Below the pieces are notes generated by a model, which had not been told where the DNA came from, ran no database searches, and worked only from the letters and a program-made list of their open reading frames with translations. A DNA stretch of 64,000 bases, taken from Neurospora intermedia (lineage: Eukaryota > Ascomycota > Sordariomycetes > Sordariales > Sordariaceae). Location: the NCBI GenBank assembly GCA_037102815.1, contig BTPP01000002.1:4216001-4280000 (forward strand). Reading direction: 5' to 3'. The translations under genes and the position numbers were made by a program. Below are positions 10,244-23,600 of this stretch, piece after piece; position 1 is the stretch's first letter; each line of letters begins with the position of its first letter.

Positions 10244-13200
10244 ACCCCCCCCTCGGAAAAAAGGCTTAGCCCTAGAGCCGAAAGAAAGAAAAGAATAAAG
10301 ATGAAAGATAATTGTTAAATATATAAAACGAATAAGGAAATAGGTAGTGTTATTGTATTAATTAGTCTAATTTATTATATTGCAATAAACGATATGGATA
10401 TAGTAAAAGTAAAAATAAACTTTATATTAAGATTTGCGACTGTATTTTCAATTTGGTTATTGTACCCTAAAGGTTTGTAAAAAAAATTACTTTTAATTGG
10501 ACTTAAACGGGTACGTTTTGGGTAGAGGATAGATATTTTAAATTAGCGCAACGAATATTGTAGGTTATTACTCTATACTACTATACTATATACTATTCTA
10601 TACCCGTTATTCAATTTACTAATAACTCTCCCTTAATAATTACCTTACTTCCTTCGCCCCCTACGTACTTTCGTTTATATAGACGTCTCGATTAGTAGGT
10701 TATCTTCTTTATACTCTTTAGTAATAGCGTCATTTTAAACTACTCTTTTCTAAGCTATCAATCGCTTAGGTAGTCCCGGCTTATAGGGATTCTTATTATA
10801 GAAGTTTTGTAGTTTCTCCATTATATTTTTAAAATTCTCCGTTAACTACTACTCTAAATTGGGATCCTAGCCCTTCTATTATACTTAGTAGAATAGTTTT
10901 CCGTTACTTATTTTCGAAATTAGGACTTCCTTAACTTCCTATTCTTTAATTTTTAATTCTCCGCTTTTATCGCCTTTTAATATAATTCTTTTAGGGTTTT
11001 CCTTAACTTAGCTAAGGAGGGGGTTCGCCGTATCCTTCCTCAAATAGTCTATATAGAATACTTTACTTCCCTTCTAGCTATTTAGTAATTTTAATTCGTA
11101 TAAGAATCCCTTTATATTTAATATTTTATAAGGAATACGGGTAAGTGGGTAGTCGAATTTGTCGTTTGGCTTGGTAGTCGCCTACCCTTTTTTAATAATG
11201 AAAATCCGATCCCCTACTTTGAAGTTTGGTTCTCGTCGGTATCGGTTTGTTTACTTAGTTTATTAGTTTTACGCTTTATTAATTAATACTCTAGCCTACT
11301 TATAATAATTATAGATAATTTCAATTAGCTTTTGAGCTTCCCTCCGTAGTAAGTTGCCTTTTACCGGTATTATTCGTTTATTCTAGTAGAAAGGGAAGTT
11401 GATTGGGAAGCTGAATAGTACCTTATACGGCGTTAATCCTCCTAAACTATCGTAGGGTAGTAATATTTGAATTACATTTATAGTTGGTATAGCTTCTACT
11501 TAATTATTTTAATTATAATTTATAAATAGTCGCAACCGCTAATCTACGTATTAGTTTATAATTTCGGCCTAACCTACTATTTGGGAGTATCTTAATAAAT
11601 TTAGTTTCTACTAGATACTTAGGATTTTTACTAACTCCTGCGTAAACTCGGCTATAAACTATAGCCCTCTATCGTTTATTACCTCCTTAAGCAGTCTGTG
11701 AATTCTATATAGGCCTTCGTAGTATAGTAGCGCCGCTTACTTTACTATAACGGTTGTATAATAGGGTATATACTATAATAATTTCGATAGTCTATTTACT
11801 ATAATTATTAAGTTGTCTAATCCGTTTCGTCCCTTTAGTATTAATTTAAAGTCTATTACAACGGACTGCCAACCTTTCGTTTTAAGTTCTATAGGCTGGG
11901 GGTGTAATAGTCCTAGCGTCTTATCCTTTAGTATTTTAAAGGATCTACATACCTAATAGTTATTTATATATTAGTTGATATTAGCGGGTATCCCTAGCTA
12001 CTAATACTATTTTACAACCAATCTTTTAATTTTATTTCGTCCTAAATAGATTATTAATAGGGATTTATAGAGTAGTTTAATTACCGCTGTCCTTAATTTA
12101 CTATTATCGTCTCCTATAATTACTAAACGTCCGTTATATAGGAGTAATCTATTTTATATTCCTAAATATTTATTACCCTATTCTACCTTCGCCTAATATA
12201 CTAATAACTTTTTATTATTTTAGTTAGCTGCTAGTATCTAATCTATTAATAGGATATTTAGGGACTCCTTTTTATTATTGGTATTTAAATTGAAGATTGC
12301 GGACAATTCCGCCTCCGGCGTTTCTTCCTTATTTCTAATATATACGAAATATCCCTCCTATATAGGCTTTAAAAGGCGTAGTATCCTTTGGTCGTCCTTC
12401 TTCTATAGTATAATCTTTAATTCTTCCAACTTCCTAAATAGTAAGTCCGTTACGATATTATCTTTACTGGGTCGGTATATTATTTTAAAGTCGAATTTTA
12501 ATAATAATTCGGACTAGGCCGCCTATTTGGAATTTAGTAGTCGTTTAGTAGCGAAATACTCTAATGCCTAATAATCGGTAAATACTGTGAATTCTCCTCC
12601 CTTGAGTTTGGGACGCTATAGCTTTATTATTTTAACTACGGCTAGTAGTTCTTTATTATAGATCGAGTAGTTGAGCTTTACTAGTGCTATAGTTTTTAAA
12701 TAAAAGGCTATAGGGTGCTACGTATTATCCGGTCCTTTCTAGGATAGTACTCCGGCGTATACCCTATCCGATACGTCGGTTTTTAATCTAGTTTTCCGTC
12801 CGAACTGGTAGTACAAAAGTATTAGCGTATTAGTAAGTATATCTTTAAAGTTATTGAAGGCCCTCTAATATTCTTTTGTCTAGTCGAAGGTTTTATTCTT
12901 TTTAATTAAAGCGTTAAGAGGTTTTATAATCCGGCTATAGTCCTTTATAAATTTGCGATAGAAGTTGTAGAACTTTAAGAAAGTTTGTAAGGCTTTTAGA
13001 GAACTAGGTTTCGGCTACTCCCTTACTGCTAATACTTTATTAGGATCTACTAATACCCCTTCGGTACTAATAATAAAACCTAAGAATTTAGTCCTTATAA
13101 TATAGAATTCGTATTTCTTAATATCGGTTTACAACCCTGCCTCCTATAATCTTTTTAGGACTTTTTTAATATAAATGCGGTAATTTGCTAATATATCCGA

Positions 13201-16200
13201 AAATATTAGGATATTATCGATATATACACTATAAAAGTTCTAATACTTTATTAATTCGTTATTAATAAACCATTAAAAGGAGGACGGCCCTCTATATAAC
13301 CTAAATAGTAGTACTCTATATCGGTAGGCGCTAAAGCTAATTCTAAAGGTAGTAAGATCCTCCTGCCCTACCGCCATTCGAATTCGATGGAAGGCTTGAC
13401 GAATATTAATTTTAGTAAAAATCTTTACTTTATTAATACGGGCTAGAATTTCTTTAATTAAGGGTAATAAATAGCGGTCTTTTTATAAAATAGCGTTTAA
13501 TTTCCAATAATCTACGTAAAATTATAATCCCCTACTATTGGGTTTTAGTATAAATAGTACCGGCGTTGCCTATAGAGCTGAATTAGCTTCGATAAAACCT
13601 TTCTACAAATTTTTAGTAATATATCGCCTATACTCTTCCAATTTATTAAACGTTATACAATATAAGGGGTTAACTTTTAACTCTTCGGGGTAGTAACCGG
13701 CTAATATTTTAATTTTATAATCGATCCCGGTTCTAAAGCTAGGAAGCGTATCCGACTATACTTTACTAAAAACTTCCAACTCTTCCGGATTATAATAATT
13801 CGAAGGAACCTTTTTAAATACTAAGCGTTATAGCTCCTTATTATTTTCCTTTAAGGATAATAATTCTCTTCTTTTAGATTCGATTAATCTATTAATTTTA
13901 TAAAGGCTCGTAGTCTCCGGCTTCAACTTCTTTTTCAAATATATATTAAAAATATTACTATTTACTATTATTAGGTTAATTAGGCAACGTTTAACCTATC
14001 CCTATTCCTTTTTCAATTAATAAGGATTTTGTTCGTCTTAGTATAGGAATATTTGGGCTATAATTGCCGGCTTCTTTTTCTCAATCGGAGTCTCTTCTAT
14101 ATTCTTAGCTAACTCTCGGGTTATTCGGTTTAGGGTACGTTCCTAATAGTTTAATAATAGTAACCTAATCGGTAATATTTAGTTTAAATCTACCGGTCTC
14201 CAATCTATTATATATATTTCAGCATTACTTTACGGTTCTTTTATAGCGGGGGCAGAGGATTCTTAGGTATTTTATTCCTATAGAATTTCCCTAGTAAATT
14301 GTTCGAATTCCTATAAACGGACTATTACTAACTATTATCTCCTTTCTTAAACGCGTTTCCCTACTTCTCTTCTTATATCCTCCTACTTCATTAATTCCTT
14401 ATAGTATATTATATCTTCCTAGAATAAGGGGTCCTTAACCAATGAACCTATCTATCCCATATCGATATCCTTAAAGTCCGGTACTAGGACTACGTTATTT
14501 AAAAAAATAAGAATATCCTTTCGATAGTCCGGTAATATATTGTACCTTACTAACTACATTTTACTAATAATTATATCGACCTTTAATATTAATAGGACTA
14601 ATAATTATTAATTTTAGTAGGTTATACTATCGATACGGACGTATCCTTTAAGTACGTTTTTAATTTCATCCGGCTTTACTTTCTTAAAGGGTATAACTAA
14701 CCCGGGCGTAAAGTCCGAATATTCTTTAAACTTAAGCCTTTTCTTTAATTTATTAACGAATATCTAATTTATAAGTAGGGTATTATTTACTCCCGTATCT
14801 ACTAATGTACATCTTATTATAATAAATAATCTATTATTTATTATAATATAGTTAATTAAAAATTGCCTTCCCCCTCCTAAATAGTCTTTAAAGTTAAAAT
14901 TAGAGTATATTTTACTATTAATTAATATATTTTTATAATTAACGTTACTAATTTAGATAGATAGTTCCCTTAGGATAGAACACTCATTTCTTAGGGTGTC
15001 TAATTTTCCGAATTATCCTCCTCGGAACTATTACTAGAGATTTTTGTTTCCTTATTACGTTGGTTCTCTATTTTAAATTCCTCGGCGTCGGTCTTAATTG
15101 GCCCCTAGGTTTAATCCGCAATAGTATTTAACTCTATTTCTAACGCTACTTCTATTAATAAGATTTTAGCCTTATCCGGGCATTTTAGAGACTAATATCC
15201 TACTTTACAATAATTGAAGTATTAATTTTCAATATATAACTTTTTTATTTCCTCGAAAGTAGGACGCTAGTATTTTAGGGTGAAGGTAGGGATTTGAGGA
15301 GTAACTATTTTCTTTACCGTTATTTTCTTATTGTATAGTCTCTAATCTTTAGTTAATCTTTTAATATTAGGGTCTAAGGATTAAAAAAGGATATAATAGT
15401 CTTCGAATATCTTATACTCCTTTAAATAGATTATTTCCGCTAGGATAGTAAATTTCTAAATTACTTTATACTTTATATCCCTCTTCTATAGTAATTTAGG
15501 GACTATATAGCGGCCGGTTAATTAGACGAAGGTAGTCTTAAAGTTTTAAAATTGGTCCGACGGTTTTATTTTTAGCCTTTTATATTTTTAAATAGCCGTC
15601 TCCTTAGTAGTATAATTATAATAGTTATTCTAAAGGTACTCTAGTAAGTCGTCTACCATTTCGATAGTCTCGGAATACTCTCCATTGAAGTAAGGGAGAA
15701 TCCCTTCGGATACTTAGCCTCCTAAGCGTAAGTAGACCTCCCTAATACAAGTATCTTTATCTACGAAATAGTCGGCGTTAACTTTTAACTTATATTTTAT
15801 TTATAGTATCTAAATATTAAACAATACCTTATCGACGTTTAAATTATTATAAAAAGTAGACGGATCCGCTACCTTAATTAACCTCTTACTTTAGGGTACT
15901 ACACTTAAAGGCCCTATAGGTACGAATCCTCGAATACTTCGGAATAATAGTAATAATAGTCGTAGGATCCTATTCGGGCGGCCTTTATCGCTACTATAGT
16001 CCGAAGAGTTATTATCCGACAGGTCGCCGCCGGGCAGATTAGTATAGGTACGGGTTTTTACTATATCGTAGCAAAATTCCTTACCATTCCCTATAGGATT
16101 ATTACAGTTATATTTATCTTCGGTTACAATAGACGTTCTACGTTTATTAGGCTCGCAGGGGTGACTACTTTCGGGTAGGGTAATTTATAGTAGTAGTATA

Positions 16201-17790
16201 GTTATAAGAGAGGCGATTATTTGAGTAAACAATTAGTTTTATTCCTTAAGGGTACGAAATTACTATTCGAACTCATCGGGGATTCCTCCGGTTTCCCTAC
16301 TCTTTACGTCGTCTTTAGTACGGAGCTTAGAAACCTCGTAAATTAGGCGGGCGTTATTTTAATATAATTAATATACTTAATTAGTAAAATAAAGAACTTA
16401 AGTATCCAAATTTATAATATCATTACTTACTTTGTCTATAATAGTAGGAATATCTCGATATATATCGTTGAACGCTTCATTAAAAATGATATAGCCTTTA
16501 AACTCTTACTATATTACTTTAGAATTAAATTTGTACGCTTGGTAAAAGGCTACTTCGTCTATAAACTTATTAATAATATTAAAATTATAGTTTCCTAACT
16601 GTTTACTAGTCTTTACTATTTTTAAGATAGGCCGAAATAGTACAATCTCTCTATAGCTATCGATCTATACTTTATAAATTATATTAACTCGGGCCATCAA
16701 TTCGTTAATTAGTATTTTATAATTGAAGTTTTAATACGGGAATTTAGTATAGTAGTATAATTTACGGAGGTACTTGCTGCGGTAATTTAGTATCGTTAGC
16801 ACTCGATTAACTTCGTTTTAAATTGCAACTTCTACTTCCGATTTAGTAAAGATTTTATAAATCTTTATATCTTTTAAGACCTTCTATATCGGAATATTCG
16901 AAATAATATATAAACGGTCGGAGTTTAATTTAATCTAACGAAGTAGTTACCCCGGGTTCCAATTTAAGGTCGGGGCTTTTATAGGGAGTATCGTTGAATT
17001 AAGAGACTTTTTAATAGCCTACTTCGCTAGTAGGGGGTTTGAAGTCGAAGGTTTAACCGTTCTAGTTGGTCTTAAGATATTAATTGTATAACTTTTCCCT
17101 TTTAGTTAGTTGCGGGCGTTATATAGTACCGTCTAAGGGTCTACAAATAGGGGTTCGCCCTTCTTCTTAGTACTTTTAAGGAAGGGGAACGAATTATTAA
17201 CGTTTTCTATATAAGGTAATTAATATCCTATTTATTTAGTCGGAGTAATTGGTATTTTTAGGGGTTTATCTTCCCCCTAAGGGTTGTACGTAATATTGTT
17301 AAGGGTCGAGGCCGCTTTCAGTTTAAATAGGTCTATAGTAGTAAATAAATTTAAATTAGAATTATCCTTAGGTTAACCTCCTAATTAAATAAATAGGTTA
17401 TATAAGTTAATAATAGGTCGGAAACTACCGTCGTTATTTATTAAATTGAATAAATATACTTCTTCTTTAGGGCTAGGGTTCGAGATAAGCCTAAAGTTTA
17501 AATTAGAAGCTCCCGGACTGGGGTAGGCGTATTTACCGTAATTATAGTATTCTCCGGCGTTAGATATTGTATAACGGACTCAGTCCGAGGCGGAAGAAGA
17601 AGGGGGGGGTATTACTTACTATATCGCTACGCGCACGTTTATTGTAAGACTTAATAATCCTCAATAAATAATCGCAATCAATTACCTCAAACGTCCTAAT
17701 TTCTCTATAAATAGGACCAGTCGCTACTAAGCGTACTAATTTAGGTAGGATATTTTAAGGCCGTCCCCGGTTATAAAAGAAGATACTTAA
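10244..17790 (-). pseudogene. RIP-degraded chromovirus gag-pol with chromodomain
   Basis: The protein can be followed through stops on the minus strand. The gag zinc knuckle lies at about 15,181-15,222, with Cys and His codons changed to Tyr and the final KCP kept. The protease region is near 14,700-14,830. Reverse transcriptase spans about 13,150-13,780, with active site YIDN (from YIDD) at 13,213-13,224. RNase H at about 12,520-12,790 includes SDRVYAGVLS. Integrase at about 11,640-11,900 includes VVIDF and a DRG-QF segment. After integrase, 10,740-10,935 encodes a damaged chromodomain with NGKLFY and PENF-like segments. Many in-frame TAA/TAG codons arise from CAA, CAG and TGG. Confidence 0.88.
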
Positions 17791-17795
17791 TATTA

Positions 17796-18082
17796 TATAA
17801 AGGCGTAATTCTACGAGAGGCAAGGTTATACGATTAGAAGCTACAAATTAAAGTAATATTAAGTATAAAAAAGGAAGAGGAAAGTAAATAAACGCTGGCA
17901 AGGTGAATCCGAGTATATAAACCGATTCTGCCAATCGTTGCCGCCTTCCTAATCCGTACTATCTATCGATAAGAGCATAAGCCTCATTCCATCCGATGTG
18001 CCATACTGCCGGTGCCCTGTGCCCGGCACCTCCATCGCCCAGTAGCTAGTACTCTGGGCACCTGTCCAGCCATGCTATGACA
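17796..18082 (-). repeat. Right LTR (5' LTR) of the chromovirus
   Basis: 287 bp, starting TATAAAGGCGTAATT (mutated from TGTGAAGGCGTG) and ending CCATGCTATGACA. In contrast to its partner, the left (inner) half is the mutated one. The right (outer) half keeps GTGCCCTGTGCCCGGCACC. CTACC follows at 18,083-18,087. Confidence 0.92.
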
Positions 18083-21000
18083 CTACCCTTAAGAACCCCA
18101 ATATCAATATTATTTTAAATATTAATAGTTAGGATAGAACCGGTAGAGACTTAAAGGTTATATATAATCTTATTTAGTTTTATATCGCCCTTATTACTAA
18201 AGAGGCTTATAATAAAGTTCTCGCCGAATACTTAACTATTAAGTACGCTAATTTCAATACTATAGCTTCTTTCCTTAACCGTTATACCTTACTACGTAAG
18301 TATATTAAAGACGTAAAATTCAAAATCGACAATAACTTCGAACTTACCTTCCTTTACAACGCTATAAAGGCCGCCTACCCTATCGATACTAGATATTAGG
18401 CAGCTGCCTTAGAAGTTAAAAAGCTAGATATTGGTTCTTTCTTAATTAAATTCGGTAATATTAATAATATTAAATCCCGTACTAATATTAATATTAATAT
18501 TTAGAGGATAATTAATAATACTAATAATATTAATAAGAATAATAATAATAGTAGCTTAACTAATAAGAAGAAGGATAATAATAAGAAAATCGATTATACT
18601 AATTATAATAAGAAGATCTACCCTACTTAGAAGTACATCTCCTATAGTTATTACGTTAGCAAGAAGGCTAATATCTACTAGGTTTACTTCCCTAAGCAGG
18701 CGCCTAATACGTAAAAGCCTAAGAAGGATATATTAACTAAGAAGGTAACTGCTACCGCTAGTACTAATACCCTCGCCAATAACGCTTCAACCAATTTAAC
18801 TACTCCCGCTATTATTAACTCTACTTTATTATATAGAGGTAGAATATTTATAGGTATATCGGGCATAAGTAGTAATATAGATTTTTATTAGAGCCCCTAG
18901 CCGACGCCGTTGAACGTATTAACTATACTTAGAATAGTAATTAATTAATCGATTATTTTCAATTACAATTTCAATATACCCACAGTAATTCAACTAAAGA
19001 CCAACAGGCTCTAAGGCAATATTAACAACTAGACAGCATTCGAAATCTAATTATTTACAACTCTAATTATACTAATAATATTTTTAACTACCTTAAATAG
19101 TTTATAGATATATAACTACTCCCACATCCATCAATTCATACAATTAGAGACGGCACCTCGACTTACGCTTACTATATAGGCACTATTAAATTAACTATAA
19201 CTACTTTAAATAATATAACTATTAAGGTTAGAATTAAGGATTGTATCTATAATCCTTTTACCCTAGTAAATTTATTAATTATAAGAGGTCTTTTCAATAA
19301 TAATATAGTTTGGGATATAAAGTCTAACTAGATATTAGTATATAGTAAAGTTACAATTTAGTGTAAATAAATTAACGACTTTTCCGTCCTTTTAATATAT
19401 ATTTAACTAAACTTCCCCTAAAACGTTCGCTATACTATAATAGCTTTAATTAATTATTTAATAATATACTATCGCTTTATATATATAAATAAAAATTAAG
19501 TCCTTAAAGCTTATAAAACGGCTGGTATTAAGCTAAGTAATACTTATAAGTATTTTTGCGAAGTATACATTAAAACTAAAGTATACAATATAATTCCTAA
19601 AATCGCCAATAAAGTAACTACTTAATTAATAGCTTATATTTATATTAATATCGTCTCCTATATTCTTTTAGGCTATAAAGGCTATAAATATATAATTTAT
19701 TTTATTAATTAAATCACCGGCTTCTATTAGGTAAGGTTTATAGTTAATAAGGGCGATACCTTTATATAAATTAAAGAGTTTAAGAAGTAGGCTAAGCTTT
19801 AAAGTAGCTTTAAAATTAGGGTATTTAGTCTTAATAGCGGTCTAGAGTTTAATTTTAGTACTAAGGAATTTCAATATAGTAAAATCGTTGAGTAGGTACG
19901 TACAAAAGGTATTGAGCTTTTAAAATTAATACTCTATACCCTATAAATATAAGGTAAAATCGAGAAGGTTAGTACTATTATTATATAATACGTTAGAATT
20001 TTAATATTAGATTTGAATATCCTAAAGTATCTATAGCTATTTATTATTAATTATATTATTAGAGTGTTTAATTTACTACCTTCTAAAGTTAATATTAGAG
20101 GTAAGAGTCTATAGGAATTGCTCATTGAAGTAGCCAATTTCCTAAATGAAATTAAATAATTATATTTCAAGTATTTAAAGTCTTACTTTTATACGGTTTA
20201 CTATTTTATTAAATTAGAAAAGCGATTATAAGGCGATAAATTTCGTACTAAAGTATAGAAGGGTTATTTTATCGGCTTTAATAATATTTATAATTGTATT
20301 GTATTTATTTAGAATCCTTATATTAGCGAAATTATTAGAGCTAGCGTAGTAACTTTTCTTAAAGAAGACCTAATTAACTATAAAGATCCAGTCTATAATA
20401 ATAATAGTAATATTATTGAATATTATATTATATTTTCTAATTAAATAGTCGATAAAATTAATAAAGTAGCAAACAGCGGCTACTAAATTTGGGTTAAAGT
20501 GGATAGTACAGTTCTATAATTATATTTATAGAAGCTATTAATATAATAGGCAGTCTAGCTACTATAATAAGAAGTTAAAAAGACGTGGGAAATAACGATT
20601 ATACTACTATTCTCACTAGAGGTTATACCAGTACCTTCAACTGCTCCCGTTGCGCCGGCTACCGTAACTGCTCTAATTACTTCAATTACTCTAGCGATTA
20701 TAGTACTACCCTAGACTATTCTAATTAATACGGCGCTGCTAGTATTACTATTACTAACCCCGATACTAATACCAAACTCTCTAGTACCCTCGTTACTAGA
20801 TCCACTATAATAATAACCGTTAAACTTACTAATTAAAGATATTATCGAGTATAACGACAATCTTCTTAATCTTAAAAATTTTAATAAAGAAGACCCTATA
20901 CCCCGCGACCGTAATTGCAACCAACGCGATTCTAACGAGATGACTGTTTATACTACTCCAGGCACCCTACTACCCAATAGCCTTCAATAACCCGCTTTAG

Positions 21001-23195
21001 CAGTTCGATTGCTACCAATTAGCATACCGAACCCTACTCGTATACGACAATATACCCCATCGCTGGCATTTCGAATTAGCAAGTTACAATTTCAATTAAA
21101 GAACCTAGAGAAATAAACCTCGAATTCGGACCCTCCGAACCCGAATTCGGGCCCTCCGATTTCAAATTCGGGCCCTACAATAATTCCGTCAAACCCTATA
21201 AACTAATAATCTATATAGGTATAAGAATAAAGAAGCCAACCCTCTAAGTCTAGTGCGTAAGTACTACGTATAGAAGTAAGCGAAGGCAGACCTCGTTATT
21301 CTACGGCTAAACCAATAAATTTCAAATATAATATCCAACGGGTAAAAGATAGCGATAGCAATATTATTCAAAATTCGGTAGATTTACTTAATAATTTTTA
21401 CAATATAATAGAGGGTTATTTAATAAGACGTACAATACCTATATACTACCTTACTACCATTAAAATTAATTACAATATAGTAATTATCGCTACCGATAAA
21501 ACTTAGCGTTTTATACCTAAGAATTATCGAATTGTACGAAAGTAAAAGAACTTTGAATTATATTGGTTGCTAGCTATAGAAAAGTAGGTTAAGGTATTCA
21601 AAGATAGGGGAGTTTATACCTTAGTTCCTAAATTTAGAAAGATAGAAGTTCTACCGGGAAAATAAATATATAACGAGAAGTTTAATATCGATATTAAAGA
21701 TTAGAAAACTAGAGCCAAATAGGTAGTTTATAGTAATTTCGAATAAAGTAATTAGGCGGTTTAAAAGATATATATAGCAGTAATACACTCAATTAATATA
21801 AGATTATTCTTAGCTATTATAGCTATAAATAATTATAAGTATTATTAGTTCGATTTCGATACTACCTTTTTAAACGCGCCTATACCCAACAATATCTAAT
21901 ATTACGTTAAATAGCCGATAGTACTTAAGAAGCCTATACCCGGTTATAATAAAGGAAACGTAATATATTAATTTACTAAGGTACTCTACGGTTTTAAACG
22001 TTCCTTACTTTACTAATTTAATATTCTCATACTAGTACTTAAAGAAGCCGGCTTTATACTAATCTCTATAAATTCTTACTTACTTACTAATAGAGTATTA
22101 GGAGCGCTACTAATACTATACATTAACGACCTTCTTGTAGCGGCACTTACTATCGCTATAGTAAATTAAGTTAAAGACCAACTAGTTAACTATTTCAAAC
22201 TTAAAGAGTTGGAATAAGTATATATATTCCTAGGTTATAATATCGTAAGGGACCGCTAGACTTGTACAGTCTTTATATCCTAATAGCGATATACTAAATC
22301 GGTTATCGCTAAGTTTAATAACGGTAAGCTCTACGGCGTTAAAATACTATAGCCACCGGACTATAAGATCTATAGGGGTAATAATATATTACTAGAAGAA
22401 ACTAAATCTTACCCTAAGAAGACTAGTTTATTAAATTAGTTATTAATAAGCACCCGGCTAGATATCGCTTTTACTATTAATAAACTATTAGAGGGTATTA
22501 AGAAGCCTACTAACCGTTATTTAGCCGTTATAAAGTATTTATAGCGGTATTTATTTGAATACCCCAACTTAGGTATTGAACTAGGCGGCATACTCTTACT
22601 ATTAATAGCCCTATCCTTCTACACGTATATAAACGTATCCTTTACCGACGATATTCCTTTAAGGAAGAGTACTATAGACTATATTGTATTTTTTATTTAT
22701 AGCCCCGTCCTTTAAAAGTTTAAACGATAGGATTTTATTACAATTAGTACGATAGAGGTAGAATTTATTAACCTAGTGCCTATAGTTAAGGCCTTCGATT
22801 GGGTTGGTAGTATATTAGATGATTTGAATATGAATCTGGGCCTCTATAAGATTAATAGGATTCTTTATACGGATAGTAGTAACGCTAAAGACTAGATTCT
22901 CAACCCTAATATTCTAGCTAGAAATCGATATATCGATATACGGTATAAATAGTTGATTTAAGAGGTGGGCAGGAAGGCATTTGCAATAGAGCACTTACCG
23001 GGTGATAAAATGCCGGCTGACGGTCTAACAAAGCCGCTGAAGCTAGATAAGCACGCGAGATTTATTAAATTAATAGGTATAGTCCAGAAGAAGATTCCCT
23101 AGGCTTGAAATATCGTTAACACCATAAAAGTTATTATAATGTAAATAGTATAGAAGATTAGATACTCTTTGGCAATCTTCCAATCTATAGGGGTG

Positions 23196-23368
23196 TATTA
23201 GTGGGTCCCTGGCATTCACTGGGCCCAGTCCCCACTCTATACCCTACCCAGACCGTACTACATCTAGCCTTCTAGACTCTACCAGTCTCCCTCTTCCTCT
23301 CTCCTCCTCTCCATAGCACACACTCAATCAATCGTATTCAACCGCTTGATCTCGTTGGTGATCTTACA
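23196..23368 (+). repeat. Right LTR of the copia element
   Basis: 173 bp, partner of the LTR at 9,229. Its inner (left) half carries several G-to-A and C-to-T changes, such as TATACCCTACCC for TGTGCCCTGCCC. Its outer 80 bases are almost identical to the other copy. It is followed by GTTTA and then unmutated DNA leading to PMS1. Confidence 0.93.
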
Positions 23369-23600
23369 GTTTATCTATGGGAGAGCGGACGGGATCCCGA
23401 GTTTTCTACTATCTATGGCCGTATGTACTTTTAGTGCCAAAAGAATAGTGTTGTATATTTCATTCAACCCCAAAGATGCTACAAGTTCACGACACGACAA
23501 AAGTCCCCAACTACCTCTAGAGGTACGCAAGCACAATTTCGTAAAATGCTTCACGATACGATGTGATTCATTCCTATGAGAAACCATTCAATACCTGTCC

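Larger units (their letters stand above)
9955..18082 (-). mobile_element. Ty3/gypsy chromovirus nested in the copia element, RIP-inactivated
   Basis: It inserted antisense into the gag region of the copia element. The LTRs are 287 bp each (9,955-10,241 and 17,796-18,082). The flanking five-base target duplication CTACC lies at 9,950-9,954 and 18,083-18,087. Total length is 8,128 bp. On the minus strand the order is gag with zinc knuckle, protease, reverse transcriptase, RNase H, integrase and chromodomain, which defines a chromovirus. A G-run polypurine tract (complement of 10,244-10,254) sits directly before the 3' LTR. The coding interior is destroyed by RIP. It is younger than the copia insertion because it sits inside it. 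Confidence 0.93.
9770..23102 (+). pseudogene. RIP-degraded copia gag-pol (split by the nested element)
   Basis: No intact frame remains, but the order can be followed. Gag begins near 9,770, is cut at 9,954 and resumes at 18,083. A CCHC zinc knuckle lies near 18,594-18,637 with its Cys and His codons turned to Tyr. Integrase lies at about 19,430-20,000, its catalytic region reading LNSGLEF where D is expected. The reverse transcriptase active site at 22,119-22,130 reads YIND, from an ancestral YVDD. The conserved C-terminal phrase ADGLTKPL is intact at 23,016-23,039, followed by a stop at 23,100-23,102. The right-hand end is visibly less mutated than the centre. All changes fit C-to-T or G-to-A. 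Confidence 0.88.
9229..23368 (+). mobile_element. Copia-type LTR retrotransposon, RIP-inactivated, interrupted by a second element
   Basis: Direct LTRs of 173 bp (9,229-9,401 and 23,196-23,368) both run from TG (TA after mutation) to CA. They are flanked by the five-base target duplication GTTTA at 9,224-9,228 and 23,369-23,373. Without the nested insertion (8,128 bp plus 5) the element is about 6.0 kb. Domain order on the plus strand is gag, protease, integrase, reverse transcriptase, RNase H, which is the Ty1/copia order with integrase before RT. The interior is full of TAA/TAG and TpA, the RIP signature. A short purine run (AGGGGTG) precedes the right LTR as polypurine tract. The primer site after the left LTR (starting GGTTATAAGCCC) is not recognised with confidence. 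Confidence 0.93.

Noticed and set aside
12278-12517. Open frames inside the AT-rich island (also 18,684-18,866 and 20,711-20,920)
   Set aside because: Short gaps between RIP-created stops in the two retrotransposon remnants, not genes.
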